Positions 23,815 through 31,153 of a stretch of DNA of 64,000 nucleotides are shown here, piece by piece. The DNA lies in the NCBI RefSeq assembly GCF_028583425.1, contig NC_072801.1, forward strand, positions 10,126,001 to 10,190,000, in the 5' to 3' direction. The notes below the pieces were generated by a model. It had not been told where the DNA came from and did not search any database. It saw only the letters and a program-made list of their open reading frames with translations. How positions within the stretch are numbered: position 1 is the first letter of the stretch; each line of letters begins with the position of its first letter. The stretch is from Eublepharis macularius. Its lineage: Eukaryota; Chordata; Lepidosauria; Squamata; Eublepharidae. A program made the position numbers and the translations under genes.

Positions 23815-26206
23815 CCCCCCCCCACTCCAGTTTGCAGATGGGGACCTCACCAATAAGCTGGTGCTGGCGCTGCTGGAGAGGAGCAGCCAGCTGTACGAGA
23901 TCCCTGCTTTCAAGGCCGAGATGCACCAGTGAGTCTAAACTGGGAAGGGACTGAAAGCGTTGGCGCGCAGGCACTTTCTGAGGGGAGGGCTCGCTCTCTT
24001 CAGGGCTCTTGGCCCTGTAACATGCAGAGCATTTTTATTCCCTCTGGTTTTCTGTCCATCACCCTGAAACATTTGCTAACTCTTTCTCCTCTCCATGTCC
24101 AGTAGAAAGTGACATAGATACTGTGGCAGCGCAGCTGCTGTTGAATGGTAACTAACCGAGGACCCACCACTGTGCTGGTCCTAAACCTCCTGGCACCCAA
24201 TCCCCCCTTGTCTGCACACCTTGCCCTTGTACCTGTGTAGCCCTGCCCTGGATTCAGTTTCCTACCCTTTCAGTACTGTAGCAAATTCAGAACTAGAATT
24301 ACACCTCTGCTGATATGCAAAAAAACTTGACCTCGCCTTCTTCATTTCTTGGACCGCTGTTGTCCTCTGTGCACTGTGCCAGGGCCTCTGCCAACACAGG
24401 AGAACTCAGGGCCTTTTCTGCCGACAACCCCGCACAGAAAGACTGCCCGATATGCTGTGGGAGGCACCCAGCTCTCTTTGGGAAGCCATATTCTGCACTG
24501 CAATGTGCGTGTTCCCAGGTCGTGCAGACTCCTAGTCTTCCTGGCTGTCTTCTTTCCCTGGCAGAGTGATGGGCTCGCAGCTGCCTATTCTGTGCAGACA
24601 GCACCCGGCGTTGGTAGTGGAACTATGCAAGCCACTCCTGGAGTTTTCAGGAACAGTCACCAACATTCAGAGCAAGGAAGGGATTTTCACCCACGTGGTA
24701 AGGAGTAATCTGTGTGCTGGACGCATGCACCCCCTTCCCCAGTTTTCCACATAGGACGCTGAGGACGTTCCTTGGGGGTTTCCGAACCAATCTGCACAGG
24801 CTGTGGCTGGGAGCACCCTGAAGACGATTGTCGTCTTCACTGCCTGCCTTTGCAGGGACTGCACATGACCCAAACTTCAACATGGCTGCCTTTTTGGAGA
24901 TCATGAGTGATTAGATTTCTCTCCCCAAGTTAATCTGCTGAAATTTATTTTCATGGCAAGCTTATGGTCCCACAGCAGATAGGTTCAGTCAGTGCTTTCA
25001 TGGGACTACCCTGGAGAGGTTGAGAATCTCTGCTCCTTCCTGTTCGACTGTGCTTTCCGACAGGTGTGGGCCATTGGTGAGTACGCCTCTGTGCAGCATG
25101 ACCGAAGGTGCACGGTGGAGCAGATCAACAAGTTCTTTGAGGTTCTTGAGGCCATGCTGTTTGAGATCACGCAGCTGCGGCCCTCTGCCAGCATCCCCAG
25201 GTCCTCACCCCGCGTCCTCACCGTCCTCATGACTGCCCTGACCAAGCTGGCATCGCGCAGCCAGGACTTGATCCCAAGGTTTGAAACGAGGAACAGGAGG
25301 CAGGGAGGGGAATGAATGTTCATCACCCACGTACGCAGAGCATGCAGGAGGGGGGCTCAGAGAGAGTTTTAGTTGGGGCTATGCAGATGCTCATGATTCC
25401 ATGCAGCCCTCGCAGAACGTGGTGTGGCCTGGCGCATCCCGAGCGCTTTTGTCTTCCTTACTAAACAGGTCAACCCAAAACCATCTGCAGTTTCCATTGA
25501 AAAACATAGGAAGGCAAGTGGGGTGGTGGTGATAGCTGAATATGACTTCAGGTGATTGTGAGGGTAAAGTCGTGGGGCTTTTGTGTAGTTCATGTCCTTC
25601 GCCTACAGCTAGTGAAACAAGAACAAGTTCCGGAGAGTAAGAGACTTGTGCAAATATGCAGGTGCAGAAACGTCTCTCTGTACTTCCAGGGTTGTGCCTC
25701 TGCTTTCTGGCGGAAGTATCCTCCGGCCTGGGCTCTGTTGACTGGTCCAGAGTGGGGGTGGGTGGGGGGCAGGTCCTCGGGGCAGTGCTTTTGCCTTCTT
25801 CCCAACTCTCTGACTTCCTGGGCATTAAGATGGCTGGGAGTGGCTTGGACACACTCAAGCGTCATCCCCCTTTTTTAAAAATCTTGGTTCCCAAACCATG
25901 GTCACTCAGTTTAACCATTTGGCTTCCCTCCCCAGGGTGTCCCTCTTCTTGTCCAAGATGAGGCTTTTTGTTCAGAGCCCCACCATCTCCTCTGGGTACA
26001 GCACCGAAGATGCCGAAGCCATCCTCACGCGGGCCACTGAACTGACAAACCTCCTAAAAATGCCGAGTGTGGCTCAGTTTGTGCTGACACCGTCGGACGA
26101 AGTCTCCAGGTCCCGGTTCCACCGTGACATGCACGCCTCCCTGCCACTCACCATGAAGACAACCAGCTGGCTGTTAGGAGGAGGGCCGGGCTCCATTTCA
26201 GCCTGA
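9905..26206 (+). CDS. AP5Z1: AP-5 complex subunit zeta-1, 17 coding exons
   Basis: Complete host gene. The exons 9905-9945, 11812-11949, 13526-13712, 14807-14951, 15896-16005, 17039-17207, 18786-18926, 19469-19506, 19596-19758, 19896-20074, 21701-21843, 22025-22171, 23228-23339, 23831-23928, 24565-24697, 25064-25278 and 25936-26206 total 2430 nt: 809 aa plus stop, against 807 aa in human. All introns are GT-AG and all phases fit. Diagnostic blocks include [52 protein letters not shown] and [15 protein letters not shown]. The protein is the zeta (large) subunit of adaptor complex AP-5. AP-5 works with SPG11 and SPG15 on late endosomes and lysosomes in retrograde sorting, and loss in human causes spastic paraplegia 48. 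No disruption is seen. The ATG at 9905 gives [13 protein letters not shown], matching the known N-terminus. Confidence 0.97.
10180..10318 (+). mobile_element. Old Penelope-type terminal fragment with decayed hammerhead core
   Basis: CCGAAGA (10189-10195), a GTGAGC/CTCAC hairpin and GAAAG (10213-10217) are followed by GTGCTACTGGG-like and CAGACTAACACGGCTACCCA sequence. This is the tail shared by the copies at 14383, 26760, 27844, 32504 and 57925. CTGAAGA has become CCGAAGA, so cleavage is unlikely. Confidence 0.65.
10320..10570 (-). repeat. tRNA-derived SINE
   Basis: Read on the - strand it has a TTGGTGTAACGG head (A-box-like), a GTTTCATTCCCC B-box-like stretch, GGTCACCTTGGGTCAGTCACAGC-type middle sequence, CTCTGAGTGGG and an AT-rich end. 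The same family occurs at 35775 and 63731. It lies in AP5Z1 intron 1. Confidence 0.8.
10571..11811. other. AP5Z1 intron 1 remainder, no feature recognised
   Basis: Only a short direct repeat (ATGGGTTTGATTAC at 11504 and 11524) and ordinary intron sequence are seen. Confidence 0.5.
11812..11949 (+). CDS. AP5Z1: AP5Z1 coding exon 2
   Basis: Residues 14-60, including [18 protein letters not shown] and [16 protein letters not shown]. Acceptor TTCTTACTAG, donor GTGAGT. Confidence 0.96.
12085..12263 (-). mobile_element. Penelope-type fold-back copy capped by a hammerhead ribozyme
   Basis: Two arms (about 12109-12160 and 12208-12260) are near-perfect inverted copies of the Penelope end. They carry CAATGCCAAGACCACGGC and its complement, and TTGTTGTGGATTTTCC and its complement. 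Between them sits a - strand hammerhead core identical to that at 604-638. It lies in AP5Z1 intron 2, antisense to the gene. Confidence 0.85.
12169..12203 (-). ncRNA. Hammerhead ribozyme core with long helix I
   Basis: The - strand reads CTGAAGA, T, GCCAGC/GCTGGC helix II, GAA, ACGT and C (GTC cleavage triplet). Helix I is CCT/AGG, then an internal loop (TGTACA against AACTA), then a perfect 23-bp helix beginning GTATAGCC...GGCATTG. The internal loop in helix I is where type I hammerheads make their tertiary contact with loop II. Confidence 0.82.
12264..13525. other. AP5Z1 intron 2 remainder
   Basis: A pyrimidine-rich stretch (12900-13160, CT-rich) gives spurious Ser/Pro/Leu frames. Nothing else was recognised. 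Confidence 0.5.
13526..13712 (+). CDS. AP5Z1: AP5Z1 coding exon 3
   Basis: Residues 60-122, with [19 protein letters not shown]. Acceptor TTTCTGCAG, donor GTAAAT; ends in phase 0. Confidence 0.96.
14150..14510. mobile_element. Penelope-type fold-back with amplified hammerhead cores
   Basis: Left arm (14150-14206, - orientation) and right arm (14400-14502, + orientation) share GTCCAGTAACACCTTTAAGAC-type and AAGCTTATGC ends. Between them, TTTCGAGAACC...TCAGATGCATCG is repeated with TTTC starting at 14207, 14248, 14288 and 14328. These are - strand hammerhead modules at 40-41 bp spacing, followed by + strand partial and decayed copies (14343-14369, 14383-14407). It lies in AP5Z1 intron 3. Confidence 0.8.
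14248..14315 (-). ncRNA. Two tandem hammerhead ribozyme cores
   Basis: On the - strand, 14288-14315 reads CTGACGA-A-GAGAGC/GCTTCTC-GAAA and 14248-14275 reads CTGATGA-A-GAGAGC/GGTTCTC-GAAA. Each has the invariant CUGANGA and GAAA boxes around a helix II hairpin. The outer units (14207, 14328) have changes in invariant positions. As at 604-610, one extra base precedes helix II. Helix I and III partners are not obvious in cis, so activity is uncertain. Confidence 0.6.
14807..14951 (+). CDS. AP5Z1: AP5Z1 coding exon 4
   Basis: Residues 123-171, [20 protein letters not shown] and [16 protein letters not shown]. Acceptor TTCCAAAG, donor GTAAGA. Confidence 0.95.
14952..15895. other. AP5Z1 intron 4 with a SINE/LINE tail
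   Basis: 15440-15535 has TAAGCTGCCTTGAGTCAC...AAAGGCAGATATAAACATTTTAATAAA, a typical retroposon tail. The rest is unremarkable. Confidence 0.5.
15896..16005 (+). CDS. AP5Z1: AP5Z1 coding exon 5
   Basis: Residues 171-207, [20 protein letters not shown]. Acceptor GGCTCTGTAG, donor GTGAGG. Confidence 0.96.
16643..16892. mobile_element. hAT-type hairpin MITE
   Basis: It starts CAGGGCTTTTTTTC and ends GAAAAAAAGCCCTG. The two halves are inverted copies (GGCCCCGCCCCCTGATCTCC and its complement). An 8-bp duplication flanks it: GACGTGAA (16635-16642) and GACATGAA (16893-16900). Ends and duplication size indicate the hAT superfamily. It lies in AP5Z1 intron 5. Confidence 0.9.
17039..17207 (+). CDS. 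AP5Z1: AP5Z1 coding exon 6
   Basis: Residues 208-264, [20 protein letters not shown] and [10 protein letters not shown]. Acceptor CCCTCACAG, donor GTAAGG. Confidence 0.96.
17313..17860. mobile_element. Fold-back DNA element with about 95-bp inverted repeats
   Basis: 17317-17410 (TTACTGAAAGTGCTAGGTG, CACAGTATAC, GGTTATAAC, AACATGTCATTCT) is mirrored at 17768-17862 (AGAATGACATGTTTGC, GTTATAACCATT, GTATACTGTG, CACCTAGTAGTTTCAGTAA). The interior is unrelated, with no transposase frame. No clear flanking duplication was seen. Confidence 0.65.
18360..18560 (+). repeat. tRNA-derived SINE
   Basis: GACCCAGGTTCAAATCCC (B-box-like) is followed by CTTGGGCTGGTCGACTC..., AACCTGTCTTGCAGGTTCATTG and GTGGAATAAAAATGC. 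The head is degraded. It lies in AP5Z1 intron 6. Confidence 0.65.
18786..18926 (+). CDS. AP5Z1: AP5Z1 coding exon 7
   Basis: Residues 264-311, a Ser-rich linker then [20 protein letters not shown]. Acceptor CCCTGCAG, donor GTGAGT. Confidence 0.96.
19469..19506 (+). CDS. AP5Z1: AP5Z1 coding exon 8 (38-nt microexon)
   Basis: Residues 311-323 ([12 protein letters not shown] after a split Arg). Acceptor CTGCCAG, donor GTAAGT. The phases on both sides require it, and the peptide matches the conserved family sequence. Confidence 0.93.
19596..19758 (+). CDS. AP5Z1: AP5Z1 coding exon 9
   Basis: Residues 324-378, [20 protein letters not shown] and [13 protein letters not shown]. Acceptor CCTCACAG, donor GTAAGT. 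Confidence 0.96.
19896..20074 (+). CDS. AP5Z1: AP5Z1 coding exon 10
   Basis: Residues 378-437, [20 protein letters not shown] and [13 protein letters not shown]. Acceptor CACCCAG, donor GTACAT. Confidence 0.96.
20735..21548. repeat. DNA-element copy with tandem palindromic units
   Basis: The left end CTAGGGGTGGGCACCTGAAA and right end AGCACACATCTCTAG are imperfect inverted repeats, the same end type as 40396-41250. The interior has three or four units of about 125 bp. Each is itself palindromic: CAGCTGATGGGAGGGGGAGG mirrored by CCTCCCATCAGCTG, with CTTCTTGCTGCTTGCAAGCA hairpins outside. It lies in AP5Z1 intron 10. Confidence 0.6.
21701..21843 (+). CDS. AP5Z1: AP5Z1 coding exon 11
   Basis: Residues 438-485, [20 protein letters not shown] and [13 protein letters not shown]. 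Acceptor CCCCTCCAG, donor GTAGCA. Confidence 0.96.
22025..22171 (+). CDS. AP5Z1: AP5Z1 coding exon 12
   Basis: Residues 485-534, [20 protein letters not shown]. Acceptor TTCCTAG, donor GTTAAA (weak). Confidence 0.95.
22172..23227. other. AP5Z1 intron 12, no feature recognised
   Basis: Only a short tandem duplication of GTGGCCCCTAGGGG (22845-22871) stands out. Confidence 0.5.
23228..23339 (+). CDS. AP5Z1: AP5Z1 coding exon 13
   Basis: Residues 534-571, [20 protein letters not shown]. Acceptor TGCCTGCAG, donor GTACGA. Confidence 0.95.
23405..23632 (+). repeat. tRNA-derived SINE
   Basis: Head GCTGTAGCACAGCGGTTAAG (A-box region), GGTTTGAATCCC B box, then CTCTGAGTGAGACAC and a (GTT)n end. It lies in AP5Z1 intron 13. 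Confidence 0.75.
23777..23823 (+). repeat. (TC)n microsatellite followed by C run
   Basis: Pure TC dinucleotides run into a C tract just upstream of exon 14, where the repeat doubles as the polypyrimidine tract of the acceptor. Confidence 0.9.
23831..23928 (+). CDS. AP5Z1: AP5Z1 coding exon 14
   Basis: Residues 572-604, [20 protein letters not shown]. Acceptor CACTCCAG behind the TC microsatellite, donor GTGAGT. Confidence 0.95.
24565..24697 (+). CDS. AP5Z1: AP5Z1 coding exon 15
   Basis: Residues 604-648, [20 protein letters not shown] and [13 protein letters not shown]. Acceptor CCTGGCAG, donor GTAAGG. Confidence 0.95.
25064..25278 (+). CDS. AP5Z1: AP5Z1 coding exon 16
   Basis: Residues 649-720, [20 protein letters not shown] and [13 protein letters not shown], the best conserved part. 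Acceptor CCGACAG, donor GTTTGA. Confidence 0.97.
25279..25935. other. AP5Z1 intron 16, no feature recognised
   Basis: Short frames on both strands have no recognisable domain and look incidental. Confidence 0.5.
25936..26206 (+). CDS. AP5Z1: AP5Z1 terminal coding exon 17
   Basis: Residues 720-809, [16 protein letters not shown] and [18 protein letters not shown], ending at TGA 26204-26206. Acceptor CTCCCCAG. Confidence 0.97.
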
Positions 26207-26366
26207 ATGTTAGGAGTCAGAGCACATTCAGACCTTGGGTTGTGGTGGAGGGGACGTTTTTGTCACACTGGTTTTGGCAGGTTTGGGAAAGGGGGGGGTG
26301 CAGGTTACCTCTCCTAAGGGACAGACCTCCTTCAAAGAGAATGGAGGATTGTGCACAGCACAGAAG

Positions 26367-26372
26367 AATAAA
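26367..26372 (+). terminator. AP5Z1: AP5Z1 polyadenylation signal (AATAAA)
   Basis: First canonical AATAAA after the stop, giving a 3' UTR of about 180 nt. Longer alternatives are possible. Confidence 0.55.
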
Positions 26373-26670
26373 ATGATTCAAGTCAAACTCCTTTCATTTC
26401 AAGACTGGATCGATCTGATTTTCCCCCCTTACGCTTCTCTCTCTAGTGGTCAGAATCCTTTGCCTTTCTTGGTGTGCACAGTTATAGATTTCTTTTCCCT
26501 TCATTGCAAATTGTGACCCAGTTCAGTAAAAGTATCTGGTGTGCCAGATTTGTGCAGCCTTCCTTTCTTCCAGCGTGGTCGGATGAAATATTCATCCTTG
26601 AGCCATTGCCCTGGGCACTCAGCAGGGTGTTAAGCTATTTGTAGAAGTGAGGAAAAAGAGCCACAAGCTA

Positions 26671-26886
26671 AATCAAAAAGAGTCCAGTAGCACCTTTAAG
26701 ACTAACCAACTTTATTGCAGCATAAGCTTTCGAGAATCACAGTTCTCTTTGTCAGATGCATGGAGGGCAAGACCAGGAACTGTGGTTCTCGAAAGCTTAT
26801 GCTGCAATAAAGTTGGTTAGTCTTAAAGGTGCTACTGGACTCTTTTTGATTTTGCTACTACAGACTAACACGGCTAACTCCTCTGC
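26671..26886. mobile_element. Penelope-type fold-back copy
   Basis: GTCCAGTAGCACCTTTAAGA...AAGCTTTCGAGAATCACAG (- orientation) is followed by its inverted copy ending GCTGCAATAAAGTTGG...CAGACTAACACGGCTAACTC. The two hammerhead remnants have lost invariant bases: CTGACAA on the left, and the CTGANGA box is missing on the right. Confidence 0.8.
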
Positions 26887-27039
26887 AAGCTAAAGATAAA
26901 ATAAGTTGTGGGCCTTTCCTACTTGAAAAAGGGAGGAACTGCTCCAGGGCAGAGAGGCGTTTCAGCAACTCCTGGTCACACCCTGCCCCCTGCAGTTCTG
27001 GGCGTGGAGCAGGGGTCACGGGGGCAGGTGGGGGGGGAG

Positions 27040-27120
27040 TTGTGAAGTTCCTGCATTGTGCAGGAGGTTGGACTAGATGACCCTAGAGGTCCCTTCCGAC
27101 CCTATGATTCTATGGTTCTA
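27040..27120 (+). repeat. CR1 LINE 3' end
   Basis: GTTGGACTAGATGACCCTAG, AGGTCCCTTCCGACCCTATG and ATTCTATGGTTCT are the standard CR1 3' terminus. Confidence 0.85.
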
Positions 27121-27562
27121 AAACCATATTGGGTGTGCATCCAGTCTTGGTTCACACAGCGTAACAGGGAAGTCCAAGAGGTCAGCAGCTCCTAGAGTTC
27201 TGTATGAACTGAATCTAGCCCATCCCCAGAACCCACAGCACTGCAACACAGTTAAACTATTGTTTAAGGTATCGTGACACCTTTTGACTCCTAAATCTGA
27301 ACCTTTACTGGCTCAAGAATAGAAAATTAGCTGTGATACCTTTGGAAAGTTTTTTGCCAATAGCACGAATATGTTCTGATCTGAATACCAACTGTAATAT
27401 AGGCTGGGTGGAAGAAATGCTTAATGTATCATCTGGTCCACGTATGAAACATTTTGGTCCGGTCACAGCAATAGATACTGACAAGGTCCTCGCACCCGTG
27501 ATTCCTTGCCCCTCTCGGATGCTAAAACCTTGTAAATACCACATAAATGACCCCTTTAAGTA

Positions 27563-27650
27563 ACTCAGGGCACTTTACACTGTGTTACCTGCCTTGAGTC
27601 TCAGGGAGAAAGGCAGATTATATAAATAACATAAATAAAAGAAGGTTCAG
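27563..27650 (+). repeat. SINE/LINE tail fragment
   Basis: CTGCCTTGAGTCTCAGGGAG, AAAGGCAGATTATATAAATA and repeated ATAAATAA form a retroposon tail like that at 15440. Confidence 0.6.
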
Positions 27651-27784
27651 AGGTTCAGAGTAGGGGCTCCCTGGTAGGTGAGTAACATGAGGAAAGTTCC
27701 CTGGAGGAAGTGTGGAAACTACTTGTTCATCCCAACACTGGGGCCTAGAATCTAAAGGCAGCTTAACAATGGTTGCAAAATAGT

Positions 27785-27968
27785 AAAGAGTCCAGTAGCA
27801 CCTTTAAGACAAACCAACTTTATTGGTTCGTCTCTTCGTGCATCTGACGAAGAGAGCTGTGGTTCTTGAAAGCTTATGCTACAATAAAGTTGGTTCGTCT
27901 TAAAGGTGTTACTGGACTCTTTACTATTTTGCGACTAGACTAACACGGCTAACTCCTCTGGATCTTTA
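27785..27968. mobile_element. Penelope-type fold-back copy with hammerhead core
   Basis: Two inverted arms share AGTCCAGTAGCACCTTTAAG. The + arm holds CTGACGA (27844-27850), a GAGAGC/GGTTCTT hairpin with one weak closing pair, and GAAA (27868-27871), then the conserved tail to CTCCTCTGGATCT. Confidence 0.78.
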
Positions 27969-29590
27969 ACAATGGTTGTAGATGTAGTAAACAAGAAAAG
28001 GTGTCTGCTGAGGGCGAGACTCTCCCTCCAGTGCAGTACAAATTGTGTCCCATTCTGCTATTCTTCTGTCCCCTGTTCGGTTGCAAAGATTGGATCTGAC
28101 CTTTCAGAATCAGACACACCGGCCACCAGTTGTTACAATGGATGCTAACTTTACTGTATCCAGTTTGTTCTTTGACGCAGACGGCTGAACACGTCAACCT
28201 TACACTCGCGACCTTGTACTCTTATAATGCATCTGCAATATTGTAACTATATACAGTTTAAATATGCAAGTATTAATATCAACAAAAAATCCCAAAAAAC
28301 AGAAAGGTCATTGCCCCTCCTATCTCCTGAGAGCAAGCAGGCCCCCTTAACCCCCAAACTAGGCCAGGCATTTGAAATCTGGCAGCGTTTTCATTTTAGA
28401 TAAATGCTGGTTGACAGCAGTTAGCCTAGAGGTCTCCTATTGACGGGAGGCGGTAATCATTGAGGATTTATAAGTAATTGGTGCAACTCTAAGCCAGCAA
28501 CGTTTGTACTCATTGGAACAGCCAAACAACGGTCCTGTAGTGCTGCCTGGGACAGCATTGCTGTTAGCTGTATCTGGACTCTTGGGACCTTACTTCCCAT
28601 TGCCATTAGCCAGTTCACAGGGCCTTCCCAAGAAAGCAGACAGGAAGGATCCTGGGGGGGGGGGGCAGCCATTCTATGGCTAAAGAAAACTTCCAGCTGC
28701 CAGGCAACGGGGACTGAATGAACCTCAGGCAAAGGGGTTGCTTGGAAGTGTCCAGGTGGCCTCGGCTTGGCCCCTGGAATAGATGGTCCCTCGGGTTCCG
28801 CTGCTTCTGCCTAGCACAAAACTGGGAACAGGTTGAACCAACCCAAATACTGAGGGATTGTGGCGGTAGTTGCCCCCTGAATCTCCTCCTTCCTTGACTA
28901 GGTTTAGACAGCTTGTTAAGACTAGCAAGATGTATGCCACATCTGAGGACTGGCCGTGGGGGCTTGGGAGAGCCAACAGTGGAAGTCCTGACCCCAGCTG
29001 TGCAGGTCACCCCACCCTGTGGTGTTCTGCAAAATGTAGCCAGGCATTGAGGGGGGGCGGGTTGGCAGCACTAATCACTGGAGGGGGAAATGGTAGCAGC
29101 AGAGTGGTTTTTGCCTGGGTTGTTGTTGTCAGGCAAATGGGTGAATTTTCCCACCATTGTCCATTGGTTGGGCTGGAAATCAGCTGGGAGAGGCCTTGTG
29201 GTTGCCATAATATCACAGCTGGGCCACAAGGTGGCAGAGCTGCCTTTCTGAGCTGCCACACACAGCCACGGTGGCTGTTGGCACAAGCAGAGGGCTGAGA
29301 GAGCTGAGCCGTTCTTTTGGCTCTGGGGACTTTGACAATTAAAACCAGCTGCGTGTCCTGAAGTGGAGGATGGTTTGGTTTGGAGGCTAGACACAGCTTT
29401 CTGTCATCACCTGTCTACAAACCGCTAGCATGCACTTTGGAGCAACCCTGGGATGCTTCGCCATAAGCTCTTCCCCCCCACCCCGCCCCCCAGTATAACA
29501 CCCCAGAGAACTTAACCTCAGCCTATTAGGCAGTGGTTGATTTTTTTTTCTGCTTCCACACTTGGGGGCAGGCAAAAGGACTGTCTCTTT
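27969..29590. other. Intergenic, no gene recognised
   Basis: Frames on both strands are short and without recognisable domains. Part of this may be distal 3' UTR of either gene. Confidence 0.4.
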
Positions 29591-29594
29591 ATCA

Positions 29595-29850
29595 GCTGTA
29601 TGTGTGTGTTATGTGCCGTCAAGTCACCTCCGACCTATGGCAACCCTATGAATGAAAGATCTCCAAAACATCCTATCATTAACAGACTTGCTCAGATCCT
29701 GCAAACGGAAGGGCATGGCTTTTATTGAGTCCAGCCATTTCGTTTTAGGTCTTCCTCTTTTCCTACCGTCTTCCGCTTTTCCCAACATTATTGACTTTTC
29801 CAGAGTCTTGTCTTCTCATGATGTGACCAAAGTATGATAGCAGGCACTAT
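29595..29850 (+). repeat. Widespread reptile interspersed repeat, class uncertain
   Basis: GTTATGTGCCGTCAAGTCAC, CTCCGACCTATGGCAACCCT and ATGAATGAAAGATCTCCAAA form a block seen very often in reptile genomes. I cannot place its class from sequence alone. Confidence 0.55.
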
Positions 29851-30018
29851 TCTTCCCAGCTCCGTACCTCCGTGTTAGGAAAACAGCCCCAACGGAGCAT
29901 TTTTCATAAGTCCTTCGATTGCAGCGGTCCACCCGAGCTGTACTCTGTCCATCAAACTGTTTAAAACCACAGAACCTGCTGTCTTTTGAAAAGGTGAAAA
30001 CATGCAGAACATGCTTAC

Positions 30019-30275
30019 CAGGGCTTTTTTTCAGGGGGAACGTGGAGGAACGGCGTTCCAGAACCTCTTGAAAATGGTCGCATGGCTGGTGGCCCCGCCC
30101 CCTGATCTCCAGACAGAGGGGAGTTCAGATTGCCCTGCGCGCCATGCGGCGCGGAGGGCCATCTCAACTTCCCTCTGTCTGGAGATCAGGGGGCGGGGCC
30201 ACCAGCCATGCGACCATTTTCTCCGAGGGCAACCCACTGAGTTCCACCCCCTCTTTCCCCAGAAAAAAAGCCCTG
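30019..30275. mobile_element. hAT-type hairpin MITE
   Basis: Same family as 16643-16892, ends CAGGGCTTTTTTTC / GAAAAAAAGCCCTG. 8-bp flanks are ATGCTTAC (30011-30018) and TTGCTTAC (30276-30283). Confidence 0.9.
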
Positions 30276-31047
30276 TTGCTTACAATGGCCAACATCTCCC
30301 CAACCTACCCTGAAGAGAGTTCACTCATTTGTAACTTAAGAGGGGGGAGGGGGAGTCCCTGAAGCTACCCTGCCCCACTCAGGTGACCTTTTCAAGAAGG
30401 AGCTCTTTTGACTTCCGCATGGCCCATGAATCCAGCTGGCTCTGGAAAATGGAAGAGGATGGTGGTGTCCTTAACTGGCTCCAGCCTCTAGCCAGGAATT
30501 GGGGCAAGACGTACACGAGGCAAGGTTGCTTCCGCAGCGGGATCTGTGGCCCTGTAACCCTCCCAAACATTCAAACAGACACATTCTGCTGCTCAAATAA
30601 TTTACAAAAGTCCAAAGTGCAAGAAGGAAATTGATCTACGTGCTCTCCTTGAAAAAAATTACACCACCACACACCCCCTCATTGTCAGGCAGGAAATGAT
30701 AACACGTTATGGCCAAGAGGGAAGGTGGGGAATCTACCACATCTGAGCCTTGGATGTCCACCCAGCGAGGCTGTGCCCCTCTGGGAAGGCAGACGGGCGC
30801 TTGGGTCATTCGGGCCTATGTTGCCACAAAGGGCTGCCCTCTTCCCCCTCTTGTATGATCTGTGCCCGAGCACATCTTGTGGGAAACACACGTGGGTCAC
30901 CAACCACTGCTCCTGTTCTGAGCAGGTGAGGCTCCGTGCTGTGTTTGCGATGTCTGAGGCGCATTCCCCTGCCTTCGTCCCCACCTCTGCCCGCCAGCTT
31001 GGTTTGTCATCGCCACGTCTGCAGGAGGGTTCTTTTGATGTGATGCT

Positions 31048-31153
31048 TCACGGGGAAGGAGGATTGAAGCTAATTTTCTTGGCTACATCCATGTCCGATT
31101 TGGCCACCAGAAACCGCAGCTTCTTTCCTCCTGATCGGATGAGGTCCACAGCA
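31048..31153 (-). CDS. RADIL: RADIL terminal exon (end of PDZ domain)
   Basis: Split Ser, then AVDLIRSGGKKLRFLVAKSD and AKKISFNPPSP, stop TGA at 31048-31050. Acceptor CCCCCGCAG on the - strand. Confidence 0.96.

Noticed and set aside
27305-27563. Opposed frames of 76-79 codons in the intergenic region
   Set aside because: No recognisable domain, no splice context and no known gene between AP5Z1 and RADIL at this position.
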